A stretch of 64,000 nucleotides of DNA from Larix kaempferi (Eukaryota; Streptophyta; Pinopsida; Pinales; Pinaceae), in NCBI GenBank assembly GCA_027924585.1, contig BSBM01000426.1, positions 2,342,001 through 2,406,000 on the forward strand, written 5' to 3'. Numbering within the stretch: the first letter of the stretch is position 1; each line of letters starts with the position of its first letter. The notes under the pieces were generated by a model. The model saw only the letters and a list, made by a program, of their open reading frames with translations. It was not told where the DNA came from and did no database searches. The position numbers were made by a program, and so were the translations under genes. Positions 35,211 through 46,855 of the stretch are shown piece by piece.

Positions 35211-37747
35211 ATGAGTGAACAAGATGTTAACTCCGAGTCTGGTGGAACACAAGAAAACCCAAACCTTGGACCCAATGCCGAAGAAAACCGTGAACACAAT
35301 CCAAATGTCGAACAAAACCGAAACCCACAACCTAATTTTGAACAAGATGACCTTAACTACTATGTAAATGAAATGCAAGTGCACACTCGCAAACTTAGAA
35401 ACTCAGGTGAACCATCTCGATTTTCTCTTGCCACGTCAATTGAGAACTCAATCGACTCCCTCATACATGCACACCAGCAATTGATTGACATGACTCAATT
35501 TAGAGCTAGGATACAGGAGTACTACTCCACGGGCATCTCCAAGGAAGCAATAAAAGATTTGAACATTTAAAAAGCCCAATTATATAGTATGTTCACTGAT
35601 CCGAAAATAGGCCAACCACTGAACATTACAAAGCCACATGTCTGCATGGATTGGTGTCATTACCAACCGTGGAGGGACAATTGGATGCAGAGGTGGTCCA
35701 TGGTGTATGATAAACCTCCTTGCAATAATAGGGAGGTTCCACAGTACTTCCTTCACCAACTGTGGGCTAAGTTTTGCCTCGGTTTACATGTCAACTATTT
35801 TGACATAACCGAGTTCCAGGGTGTTGGGCGTGGCTCTGCCCAAGATCGACCTGCTGCCACGAGGAACCCACTGAGAGGGCCACCAGCTCCGAGGCACGAC
35901 CCCAACCCCTCTCTCCAGCCACCTCAGTTGCCCCATAAGCTTGATCAGATCGAGGTGGCAATGAGGAATGTTGCACGTGGCCTCCTCAGACACACCTCCT
36001 TTGTAGCAGCAACCACAGTGGAGAGGTCGGGTGACCTTGATAGAGATCCAGGTGCAGGGCCTTCACAACAGGGCCAGGATAGACCCATGACCGATGGTAG
36101 CCATGCTGGGCATTCCAGTTCAACAGGGAAAATGCCACATCTTTGTCCCCATTGCGGGCACACTTGCCTTGGCCCGATCGAGGGTTGTTATATGGATCAG
36201 GTCAACAATTTTTTTAATGTGTTTTCAATCATCACTTTATAACTTGTAAAGTATTTTGAAAGTATTTTTGTTTGACTTAAACTATTATTTCAATGTACAG
36301 TTATTCAGAGCTGATACACCGAGATGGGCGAACGTAGAATCTCCTAACCTGGATGCAGCAATGGCAGCTGCAAACGAAATTGCCACACCCCACATGGAGG
36401 TATTTTCAGTACCTGACACAATTTTGTTATTACTTATGTCATTTATAGTACTCAAGTATTTATATTTATGGCATACACATTGATAGTTCGTACAATGTTT
36501 TTGAATATCTTGATTTCCTAGATAATGACTTATTTAACATGTTCATAACATGTATGCATTTTGTTGTCCACAGGTGTTTCGTGACTACGGTGATTAGCCA
36601 CCCTCGCCAGGGACTGGAACATAACCATATACACAGGTACAATGTGTAGTTATAAGCATGATTTTAATTTGATTTGTTACGACTTACTATGGTTTAATTT
36701 ATTGTTTGTTTACTAAATTGTGATATTACAAATGTATATGTAGGTTCCACCAGTAGCTGTGTCTACGCATTTTGGTCCTATGTATCCACCCTCTCCCATG
36801 AGTCCCCCCCTCGCTTTCATCTAGACCCCTCCTTGTGTCCACCCCCTCCCTTTCGTCCATCCCCCCCTCTCCGACCATACTCCCCCCTCCATCCATCCTC
36901 CCCCAATCGCCCACCCCCCTACATCCATACATGCCCCCATGTTTATCCATCCTCCCCCATTCGTCCATGGCCCCCCTTCCTTCCACCTTCCCCTCTTCAT
37001 ACAAAACCTCCCATTTGTCCATCCTCCTCCCTCCATGCAGGACTGCCCTCCCATGCACCATCCATATCCCTTTCCGTTCGATACCCTCTATCCTATAGTC
37101 GGCAGGGGTTCATAGTCCACATGGTCCTCCTCCACCCCATACCACTGTGTCTTCTCCCACCATATCATCCCCACTTCCCGCCACTATTGTGGCATCTACT
37201 CTTCCAATATCCTCATCAGTATCTCCAGTGGTTGCACCTGTAGTGGCTGTCATTACATCTGCGCCCCCCCCCCCCCATCACTGCATCGGAGTTGGTTGTC
37301 CAGCCATTTGCTCCACCTGCCAGCCCAGAAGGACAGCCATGTCCATTGCTGGAGGTGTTCACGGTGAGAATCAAGTTAATTTATGAAAATATTTTGATGC
37401 ACTAACAAAAATTAATTTAAGAAATTATGACTTTTCAATGAAATGATTGTTTTAAATGTTGTAGGTTGGAATTGCTGAGAGGCTCCTCAGATCCAGGACA
37501 CCTGCCCAACATTTCCCACTCATGTCAGAGGTGATTTATTTAAGATTCAAATTCTACATTTGTTTTATAAATGTGGTAAATGTTGCAAATGCTTGAAAAT
37601 GCTGGTATCATATATCATTTGTTCCAGAGCCCGGAGAGATGATCTACTCCTAGATGGACAAGGACCCGAGGCACCGGTAGCTTGAAGAGTAGGAAGATCG
37701 AATTTGGATCTGCACCTGGGAGTGATGGCGGTGGTCACAATGCTTGA
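35211..37747 (+). pseudogene. unrecognised six-exon transposon-like gene, damaged
   Basis: I infer exons 35,211-36,200, 36,301-36,399, 36,574-36,636, 36,744-37,363, 37,465-37,530 and 37,627-37,747, each bounded by AG and GT and mostly in phase 0. The product starts MSEQDVNSESGGTQENPN. It has an asparagine-rich head, a helical part (VNEMQVHTRKLRNSGE, HQQLIDMTQFRARIQEYY) and a WCHYQPWRDNWMQRWSMVYD segment. A CPHCGHTC zinc-ribbon-like motif, a long proline-rich exon (PPSIHPPPIAHPP type) and a basic C-terminus (SKSRKI, then DGGGHNA) follow. Stops at 35,568 (TAA), in exon 3 (two), exon 4 and exon 6 are mostly explained by CAA, CAG or CGA turning into stops. The function is unknown. The last exons recur at 38,385 and, inverted, at 58,229-58,511. 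It is probably carried by a transposon. Confidence 0.5.
36780..37065 (+). repeat. proline/histidine-coding C-rich minisatellite in exon 4
   Basis: An irregular 24-27-bp repeat (CATCCATCCCCCC / CCCATTCGTCCA variants) encodes PPSIHPP- and PPFVHPP-like tracts. It is cytosine-rich and guanine-poor. Long open frames appear in several frames because stop codons are rare in this composition. Confidence 0.7.
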
Positions 37748-39105
37748 CACACCATGTGTTATGTACATTAGCCATGATGTGGCACTTTTGTGCACCAGTT
37801 TTGATGTACTTTGTATCTACGGCACGAGTTGCCATGTATTTTGTATCTACGAGATGAGTTGTCGCATTTTGTGTAAGGCACGAGTTGCCATTGTATGTAC
37901 ATTGGGAACCATGTTCCACTATTCGCCAGAAATTGCACATGTTTGGATGAGTTTTGTAGCCTTGATGTACATGGATTTTCAGTTATGTGATTTATATATC
38001 TCGTTGTCTAATGTGGTTGTCTCATGTTGTGTGTATCATGATGTGATGTTGTGTAAATTTGGGTTTTACCTAGATCTTAGAAGTGAAGTTGGATATCGTA
38101 GTTCAACTTGGTTTATCTTTCCACATGTAAAAGCTTCTAACGGTATCTATGTTAAGAGAACATTGTAAACATAGGCTAACTCAAACAAAATCATGTGTGA
38201 GAATTAATCTAAAAACAAACGGAATAAATGGATGGACAAATCACACCTCATGGCACATAAGATATATATTGGGAACTTGAGTACTAGGAAAAGAACACTT
38301 AAAAATAGAAAATGTCCATTGTTGTCAAAAGGTTAAAATGAGATCCAACATGAAAATGACGGTATCTTATATCATTTGTTCCAGAGCCCGGAGAGACGAT
38401 CTACTCCTAGACGGACCAAGACCCGAGGCACCGGTAGCTCGAAGAGTAGGAAGATCGACTTTGGATCTGCACGTGGGAGTGATGGCGGTGGACACAATGC
38501 TTGACACACCACGTGTTATGTACATTAGCCATGATCTGGCACTTTTGTGCACCAGTTTTGATGTCCTTTGTATCTACAACATGAGTTGCCATGTATTTTG
38601 TATCTACGGCATGAGTTGTCACATTTTGTGTAGGGCACGAGTTGCCATTGTACGTACATTGGGAACCATGTTCCACTATTTTCCAGAAATTGTACATGTT
38701 TGGATGAGTTTTGTAGCCTCGATGTACATGGATTTTCAGTTATGTGATTTATATATCTCGTTGTCTAATGTGGTTGTCTCATGTTGTGTGTATCATGATG
38801 TGATGTTGTGTAAATTTGGGTTTTACCTAGATCTTAGAAGAGAAGTTGGATATCATAGTTAAGCTTGGTTTATCTTTCCACATGTAAAAGCTTCTAACGG
38901 TATCTATGTTAAGAGAACATTGTAAACATAGGCTAACTCAAACAAAATCATGTGTGAGAATTAATCTAAAAACAAACGGAATAAATGGATGGACAAATCA
39001 CACCTCATGGCACATAAGATATATATTGGGAACTTGAGTACTAGGAAAAGAACACTTAAAAATAGAAAATGTCCATTGTCGTCAAAAGGTTAAAATGAGA
39101 TCCAA
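37588..39105 (+). repeat. 758-bp tandem duplication containing the last exon
   Basis: The last-exon start AGCCCGGAGAGA occurs at 37,627 and again at 38,385, a period of 758 bp. The following 700 bp repeats closely, including ATTAGCCATGAT, TTGGATGAGTTTTGTAGCC and ATTAATCTAAAAACAAACGG. The right arm has one copy. The second left copy is better preserved: CGA at the position where the first has TGA. Confidence 0.9.
38385..38504 (+). pseudogene. extra copy of the unknown gene's last exon
   Basis: This is an open 39-codon terminal exon (SPERRSTPRR, TKTRGTGSSKSRKIDFGSAR, GSDGGGHNA, stop TGA). It follows a T-rich ATCATTTGTTCCAG acceptor, but no upstream exons precede it in this duplicate. Its intact frame, compared with the copy at 37,627 (TGA at codon 5), shows the ancestral form. 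Confidence 0.65.
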
Positions 39106-40134
39106 CATGATTTTTAATAGCTCTACATAATGATATCCAAAAAGGCCATACTCTACATAATGAAATGTCGTCACTAGTATTTATTTTGACCATTTTTTCC
39201 ACTTAAGATCATGCAACAAATTAATAACCAAGTTATGGAATCATTTCTTAATCAATTGTCACCATACAAATAGGACAACCTTGAGCATGATGTATAGCTA
39301 GCTCATTCATTCTCACTCACAGATATAGCCACCTTTGATTTGATGACCATCACATCCACTACCATTTACAATTAGGACTTCCTTAATTTATCATTATGTG
39401 ATAGCGATCTAATTTTATGTATGCATATATGTGTATAGTGGTTTGGATTCAAATGTATGCAGATGAATATATATGTACAATGAAAATGATTTAATCTTTA
39501 CATGTATTATAATTTAGGGCTAGATCTTAGGATACATAATAGGGTTTCATTGTGATTAGAATACAAACTAGGGTTTATGCTACCAATTAGGGTTTTTAGG
39601 CTAGGCTCTCGTGTTTCTAGGCTAGGATCCAAGCTCCAGGGTCACCATATTAATGTTTAATTCCACTATCATGTCATCATTCTCACCAATACCATGCCCA
39701 CTACTACAATCACCATCAAGCCTCTCAATCCCACTTTGAACATTTTCCATACTTCCAAGTTAAAATTGATAGGTCTTGTTGCTAAAATCTTTTCACTTAT
39801 CTACTCACATAGACAAATCCACTCCTGTGAAATATTTGTTGTAGCTTGGTAAGTGCAAGTTCACATGCAATAATACTTTAGAGATAAATTTACCCCATGA
39901 TCCATGGAAGATTCATCGGAGTCATATGAACCTCATTGTCATCACCCCAACCATGGTCAAGATGCCAAGATCCATCCTTAGTAGACAAAACCTCATGTTG
40001 GTACCCATACCACACTCAAAGATAAAAAATTCTTTGAAAGGGCATGTTTGGGGGTTGAGGGGATCTTGATTTTTTTATAATCACACATGAGAGGCTCTTA
40101 GAGTCAAATACATTGGATATAAATAAATTCCCCA

Positions 40135-40715
40135 ATGCCTTCATCATCTTCATCACCATCGCCATCGCCATCATCATCAACACCTTCATCATCATCACCA
40201 TATTCATCATCATCACCATCACCATGACCATCAACCTCACCACCATCACCATCATCATCAACTTCACCATTTTCATCATCATCACCATCTTCGTCACCAT
40301 CACCATCTCCATCTTTTGGATGCGAGATGGAACCATCACCATCACCATCACCATCAACCTCACCACCATCACCATCATCATCAACGTCACCATCTTCATC
40401 ATCATCACCATCTTCATCATCATCACCATCTTCATCACCATCACCATCTCCATCTTTTGGATGCAAGACGGAACCATCACCATCTTCATCATCACCATCA
40501 CCATCACCATCAACCTGACCACCATCACCATCTTCATCATCATCACCATCTTCATCACCATCACCATCTCCATCTTTTGGATGCAAGATGGAACCATCAT
40601 CGTCTTCATCATCACCATCACCATCAACCTCACCACCATCACCATCATCATCAACATCACCATCTTCATCATCATCATTGACCTCATCATCATCACCATC
40701 TCCATCTTTTGGATG
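40135..40715. repeat. (ATC)n higher-order array, left arm
   Basis: Trinucleotides CAT/CAC dominate, forming CATCACCATC-type runs. The runs are punctuated about every 120-145 bp by TCTTTTGGATGCGAGATGG-like spacers at about 40,313, 40,455, 40,575 and 40,708. This is a higher-order repeat, not a simple microsatellite. The same structure appears inverted at 55,780-56,600. The frames in it (poly-His, poly-Met, Asp/Gly) are artefacts of the triplet. Confidence 0.9.
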
Positions 40716-40739
40716 TGAGACAGAAGTTGGATGCTTCAC

Positions 40740-41480
40740 TCAATAAAATGAACAGAGGGTCACATCTCCCTATTGCTAGCAAAGGGTACATCTCTCAAGT
40801 ACCAGAATTCGCTCAAGAAAAATATCAATAAGATTCAAACAAAATACTATACAACCTCATGAAGTGCACTTGTTTCTATTTATATAGCTTCAGAGAAACC
40901 CCAAAACCACTTGCAAATACCATGGGACCTAAAAACCATGTAGAAAAACCATGGGGAGTAACATAACCCTTGATTTATTCCACATTGGCCACATTCAATG
41001 TACCATTTGACCACTTCCTCATGTAATTCACCCTACAAAAACCTCTTGGACCTTTTCTAACCAACATCGATCATTTCCACAACCCAAGGTGTCATCCTAA
41101 CCACTTTTGATCATTTCTCTCCCTTCAAATTTGAATTTGGTCCAACCTTCATTATTCCTTCATTAGTGATCTCCACTAGCTTCCCCTATCTTAAGAAAAC
41201 ACTCTTTTACATGGGAGAACACTTATATTTGCCCCAAAAACGTCCTTTATACTTGGTAAAACATTAATGCACCTCCCTTAATCATCATTTGGTCCCATTC
41301 ACACCTTGGACCAACTTTTACATCCATTTAAATAATTTTCCTTAGGAAAATTTACCCCATTTTAATATTCCTCAATCATCTTCATGGATATTCATGTTTT
41401 ACGTTCCCCTTAAGGTACTTTCTCAATCATCTTTCCCTCATATTGAGGAATGCAGCCCCATTAAGGTACTTTCTCAATCA
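40740..41480 (-). other. possible LTR fragment, minus strand; otherwise no gene
   Basis: The minus strand carries AGCTATATAAATAGAAAC at about 40,872-40,890, a good TATA-type promoter context like those of plant LTRs. No PBS, PPT or partner LTR is visible, so this remains a guess. At 41,402-41,500 a ~56-bp unit with TTAAGGTACTTTCTCAATCA is duplicated. Confidence 0.25.
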
Positions 41481-41507
41481 TCTTTATGCATATTCCTCAT
41501 CATTTTC

Positions 41508-41538
<31 letters not shown>

Positions 41539-42290
41539 TCATCTCCAAATTAGTCATTATCATCATCGTACTCATATTCATCATCATCATCATCATCATC
41601 ATCTTCGTCGATGATGGTGATACCCAGATGTCAATGATGATGATGATTATGATACGAAGATGTCAATGATGATGATGATTAGGAGGAAGATGCCGATGAC
41701 GAGTATGATGACGAAGATGAAGATGACTAAATACAATGATGATCGTGACCATGATCATATGATGACGCTGGTGATGATGATGACTAGTGAAGACGATGAT
41801 GACGAGTATGATGATTTTGATAATGATCATATTGTTGATGGTGATGATCATGTTGTTGATGATGATGAAGATGATGATGATGTGCTGCATATTCCTCATC
41901 ATTTTCATCATCATCATCACCATCATCATCATCTTGAAATTAGTCATCATCATCATCGTACTCATATTCATCATCATCCACCACCATCATCATCATCATC
42001 ATCTTCGTCGACGATGATTATGATATGAAGATGTCAATGATGATGATGAAGATGATATGAAGATGTCAATGATGATGATGATGATGACGAAGATGTCAAT
42101 GATGATGATGATTAGGGGGAAGATGGCAATGATGAAGATGAAGATGACTAAAGACAATGATGACGAAGACAGTGATAATCATGACCATGATCATATGATG
42201 ATGATGGTGATGATGATGACGAATATGATGATTTTGATGATGATCATATTCGTCGTCATCATCATCATCTTCTTCATCATTGTTAGCACT
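41480..42290. repeat. mixed-strand (ATC)n array 1
   Basis: Runs of CATCATCAT alternate with ATGATGATG runs, producing many local inverted repeats around TTCGTCGATGATGG and GATCATATGATG. Phrases such as GACCATGATCATATGATGA and AGATGTCAATGATGATG recur. The array is homologous, in the same direction, to 45,610-46,560. Confidence 0.9.
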
Positions 42291-42398
42291 CAATAAATTT
42301 TTGTGATCAATAAAAATAAAAAATAAAAACCAAAGTTTTAAAACTTTATGAATGTTTTAGTTTTTAAATTTTTGGCCCAAAATCAATTTTATGAAAAA

Positions 42399-42521
42399 GG
42401 ACGGCTAAAACTTGAAGGGTATGACCAAAGTTTCAATCTAATTGAAAAGGGAGCAAAAAGGGACGGCTAAAACTTGAAGGGTATGACCAAAGTTTCAATC
42501 TAATTGAAAAGGGAGCAAAAT
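42399..42521 (+). repeat. perfect 62-bp tandem duplication
   Basis: GGACGGCTAAAACTTGAAGG begins at 42,399 and at 42,461. The two 61-62-bp units, which end in AAAAGGGAGCAAAA, appear identical. This suggests a recent slippage or repair event. Confidence 0.9.
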
Positions 42522-42877
42522 GAATATTAAGCGCCCGACACCAAGGGCTCATGATGGAATCGAATGCTAAGCCAAGAGGGCCACATAGATCTCATAACCC
42601 CCATCGTCCACGAGCTCACCTTGAATTGTTACTTGATATAAGTTGAGGGCATCGAGTTATATAAAGAAAGGGGAGAGTTCGTTTCTATTGCATGTGGGAT
42701 TAATGGCAAAACCAGAAAATATATAAGAATGCGAATACGCCCAGGTGTCTCTTCCGGTTTAAATGTCTTTCAAAGGTGAAGTCGTGGCAAAATATATCTG
42801 TGCAGATTCGATCTATTCATACGCCATGTGTAGTGGAGTTCCGTTAGTTTTGAAACTTGGTTGGCACAACGTAAAGT

Positions 42878-43444
42878 ATGGGTGTTTTGTTTGCTGTAGC
42901 TACATTTCGTGGAGATTCTAAGGAGATATTGAAAGTGGTCTTGAAGGAAGTGACAGCATCTAATGGACAGATCGTTCTCTTTATTGATGAGATACATACA
43001 AGTTGTTGGTGTCGGTGCTACAAGTGGAGCTATGGACGCAGGCAACTTATTAAAACCTATGCTCGGACGTGGAGAGTTACGTTGTATTGGAGCAATAACA
43101 CTCAACGAATACCACAAATATCCTGAAAAGGATGTTGCTCTAGAACATATATTTCAACGAGTATATGTGGGTCGGCCATCAGTTGAAGATGCTATAACTA
43201 TTCTTAGTGGATTGCGTGAACGTTACGAATTGCATCACGGATTTAGAATATCGGATGGTGCACTTGTTGCAGCTACTGTTCTTTCGGACTGATATATTAC
43301 TGGGCACTTTCTACTCGACGAAGCAATCGACCTTGTTGATGAAGCTGCTGCAAAAAGATTAAAAATGGGAATGACGTCAGAATTTACTGAATTGAATGAA
43401 GTTGATGGATTTGGAGATATGATACATATGCAACTATCTAAATG
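42878..43444 (+). pseudogene. ClpB/Hsp100-type chaperone ATPase fragment
   Basis: ClpB disaggregases thread aggregated proteins using ATP; plants have cytosolic, plastid and mitochondrial forms. This fragment covers the middle of the first nucleotide-binding domain. It reads [16 protein letters not shown], the Walker B LFIDEIHT, and, after a one-base insertion near 43,002, [56 protein letters not shown] and [19 protein letters not shown] follow. A TGA at 43,290 replaces the arginine of the usual SDRYI (CGA to TGA), then AIDLVDEAAAK and LKMGMTSEFTELNEVD. The Walker A loop, middle domain and second ATPase are missing. It is plastid CLPB3-like by impression only. It is dead and probably a captured or processed fragment. 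Confidence 0.85.
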
Positions 43445-45600
43445 AACGTCTTAATGAGTTGGTTGCTAATTTAGAAACACTAAACTAAGCCAAGGAGAGT
43501 CGAAGGTCAAACCCTAGCAAATTATTGATAATTGTATTATTATGAAAAGATAAAAGGTCGGGTTGTAGGCTGGGATCTTCCAAAGCATACACCTGGTCAA
43601 GAAATCAAAGAGGAGCCACGATTCTCATATCACTATTACAAGTTCATTCTGCTTTGGTGAACCATGTGAGATATTCTGGATACATCCCAAAGCTAGTTGC
43701 AGCCATGGAATATGAAGAAAGAGAAACCACGATCGTAAGATATGCACTCATCTATCATTAAATATGTTGACAACGTTAATATCTTGAGATGATATTTGCA
43801 AAGATATCAGAAAGACCAATATCAAGGAGACTTCTTAACGACATCTGCTTTTTCTCTGCCCTCCATTGGTATCTGACATTCTGCACTGAAGTTTGATGCT
43901 GCAGCTATCTTACTGTAGCTAAAGAAGAGACTGTTGGGTTTCATTGCTCTACTGGGGCCATTGTTACTTTCTCAAATTTCATTTCCTCTATTTTGTGTTT
44001 CGGGAAGCAGAGGTTGTTAAGCTTCTATTTGCAAAATTAGGTCGTTGAATTCTTTTTCAAGCTTATGTGAAGGTTGAATTGACAAACATCATGGATTTGC
44101 TTTCGATCACAATGCAAAAATGGCGGTATCTTATTTGAAATGCACAATTGACGGCTCTTAATACATTTCCGCACCATCCACATGCTCGAGGAGAATCGAT
44201 GGTGGTGGAATACAAACCACCATCATAGGTGTTTGCTCTTGATACATCCGCATATGGAAAAGCAGTATCGCAAACCACTTAGAAAGCTATGCGGAAACAA
44301 CTTACGTGGCACCCAAAAGCATTCTCTATTTATTGGTGAAACTTGTCATTTTATTTGTTTTGAGAAAGTGAACGGAGGAAATAAAAAAAAAAAAAAAAAA
44401 ACATAAGAAGCTAAGGCATGAACCCTAGCTCGTGGTGGAAAATATCACTAATGAAATGAGGTGGAATCTCCATGATGCAAACCTTAGTGCATGAAACCGT
44501 TCATGTGAATCACTCTTTGCAATTGGAGGAGGCGTCTAGCGTCTATTGCAGTAGTATGCTCTCATAAAGTGGCAGAAAATTGGAGCACCAGTCCTATAGT
44601 AAATCTTACTCTACAGGTGGCAAAGCATTCAACGATAAATGGCAACCGACTGACAGAGTTAGTTTTGCAGATTTCGGGATAAAGATTCTTTTTGTGAAAA
44701 TTAGGGTTAATGCATCAAACTAAAGCTTTTTCAAGAATTGAAAAATTCTTGCAGCTAGTATTGATTCTCATGACAAGAGTTTTATTTATTTATTATTATT
44801 GTAAAACTTTGTTTAAAGATTAGTTTTCAGATTTTAAAAGGTTTATTTAAAAGAAACTTATCTTTAAAACAATACAGTTAGGGTTTGCTCATAGAGCAAA
44901 TTTTGTATAAATTCTGCATTTTGCAATGTAAACGGGGGATTTTTCAGTAGGAAGGAGCCCATTCTGGGTTTTCAAAGTTGTCTCCAGAAATTAATAAAGA
45001 TCTTTTTATCAAAGATTCATGTGTTGTTTCAAAATTACAGTCTGTACTTTCCCTTTCTCTACATGTGCATGTTACCTTATTTGTTATGCCTTTCATTATG
45101 TCATTTTCTTCTATGCTTAGATGAACGTTTATATAGATTGAGATTCATGTCATATGCCTCGATTTATTCGCATTTGAGTATCCATTTATTTCTCCAAAGT
45201 TAACAGTGGATTCATCTAAAAATCGATGCCTGTTGTTAATGGATTGTCTTTATTTCTTTCTTTGTCACTTGCAAAATCTTATTGACTGTAATAAAACAGC
45301 TATCTTGCCTTTGTATGAAACATTTGTTTGGCTGCTAATCTATTATTTTTCTGTTTCTCAACTCCATTACCCAATGGTATACTTTTCCTGTTGATCTAAC
45401 CACCTCATAAAAAATTCATAAATTTCTATTATTTTACAATTTGGCCATTGAGTTTATTGTCAAACTGCTGTCGTGGTGACATTGGATAGTATATTTTCTG
45501 AGAGAGCCCTCTCTAGCTGAAAGAGGCCAACTTTTCAGTCTAAAGGTTGGTTTGAAATAGGTTACCTCGGGATTTCTTTGATACATCCCAAGGAAAATCC
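43445..45600. other. downstream of the ClpB fragment, no gene recognised
   Basis: No domain is identifiable. A 19-base A run at 44,383-44,401 could be the tail of a processed insertion or simple slippage. A phrase GAAAAGATAAAAGGTCGGG near 43,545 opens a protein-like stretch (RVVGWDLPKHTPGQEI) that I cannot place. Confidence 0.4.
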
Positions 45601-45609
45601 AAGTGCTAA

Positions 45610-46560
45610 CAATCATCGTACTCATACTCACCATCATCACCATCATCACCATCATCATCATCATCATCATCTCCATTATTCATCATCGCCATCTTCATCA
45701 TCATTGCCATCATCATCATCATCCTCATCCCCACAATGATGATGATGATGAAGATGGTGACAATGATGACTAATGAAGATGAGTATGACGATGAATATGA
45801 TGTTTTTGCTGATGATGATGATCATCATATTCGTCATTAACATCATCATCGTACTCATATTCATCATCATCCATCATCATCATCATCTTCATCATCCTCA
45901 TCATCATCCGCGTCCTCACAATGATGATGATGATGATGATGACGATCACGGTGTTGATGATGAGGAAGATGATGATGATGTGTTGCATATTCCTCATCAT
46001 CTTCACCACCATCATCATCGTCATCATCATCATCATCATCTCCAAATTATTCATCATCATCATCATACTCATATTCATCATCATCATCATCTTCGTCGAT
46101 GATGGTGATATGAAGATGTCAATGATGATGATGATTATGAAACGAAGATGTCAATAATGATGATGATGATACGAAGATGATGACGAATATGTCAATGATG
46201 ATGATGATCAGGAGGAAAATGGCGATGACGAAGATGAAGATGACTAAAGACAGTGATGATCGTGACCATGATCATATGATGACGATGGTGATGATGGTGA
46301 TGATGATGACTAGTGAAGATGATGATGATGAATATGATGATTTTGATGATGATCATATTCGTCATCATCATCATCGTACTCATATGCATCATCATCCACC
46401 ATCGTCGCCATCATCACCATCATCACCATTATCATCCTCGTCCTCACAATGATGATGATGATGATGACTGTGAATATGGTGATGATGACCATGTTATGGA
46501 TGATGATGAAGATGATGACGAAGAAGATGATGATGAAGATGATGTAATAGCATTATTCTT
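45610..46560. repeat. mixed-strand (ATC)n array 2
   Basis: This has the same alternating CAT/ATG architecture as 41,480-42,290. It shares order and phrases with it (CGTACTCATATTCATCATC, TTCGTCGATGATGGTGATA, GATCGTGACCATGATCATAT). Together the two arrays form direct repeats around the ClpB fragment. Confidence 0.9.
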
Positions 46561-46822
46561 GATTTAATACATATGTTTATAATTCAAAATTAAATTAATG
46601 TTTTGAAATTAAAATACATATTTGTAAATATACCCCTAAACCCCTAAAACCCTAGAAGCACTTAAATGCACATAGGGATTATGGGTTAGAAGAGGTCCTA
46701 AAGGCTTTTATGGGAGAGGGCCTCTTTATGGGGAGGGGCTCTAGGAATAACCCGACACATTTATATCTCTTGGGTAATAAATGCATTGAACGTTACCCAC
46801 CAAACAATACAACGTTCAGAAT

Positions 46823-46855
46823 GGACACGCACGCGCTAGATGCGCGTGCGTGTCC
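46823..46855. repeat. perfect 14-bp-stem GC hairpin
   Basis: GGACACGCACGCGC and GCGCGTGCGTGTCC flank a five-base loop (TAGAT). It is followed by CTGTTAAGATAAAATTT. Its position and downstream block resemble the GC-rich region before the unknown gene at 34.85-34.92 kb, suggesting related promoters or element ends. Confidence 0.75.

Larger units (their letters stand above)
37351..40720. repeat. outer inverted repeat, left arm
   Basis: From GGAGGTGTTCACGGTGAGAA through the (ATC)n array, this arm is the inverted complement of about 55,770-58,632, with few differences over long stretches (for example 39,480-40,135 against 56,600-57,250). It includes exons 5 and 6 of the unknown gene and the following intergenic DNA. 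It is longer than the right arm because of a 758-bp tandem duplication, but its (ATC)n array is shorter. The boundary at 37,351 is set by the Copia insertion in the other arm, so the original repeat probably extended further. Confidence 0.9.

Noticed and set aside
35211-36200. Plant mobile domain (MAIN-like) protein assignment for the unknown gene
   Set aside because: The diagnostic N-terminal motifs of that family are not visible, so I left the gene unnamed.
36833-37243. Extensin-like protein gene from a long Pro/His-rich frame
   Set aside because: The frame is part of an exon of the larger unknown gene and is inflated by C-rich composition. No signal peptide or SPPPP units.
40316-42028. 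CRISPR-like array from regularly spaced repeats
   Set aside because: Spacers are themselves trinucleotide repeats, the sequence is eukaryotic, and no cas gene is present. It is a higher-order microsatellite.
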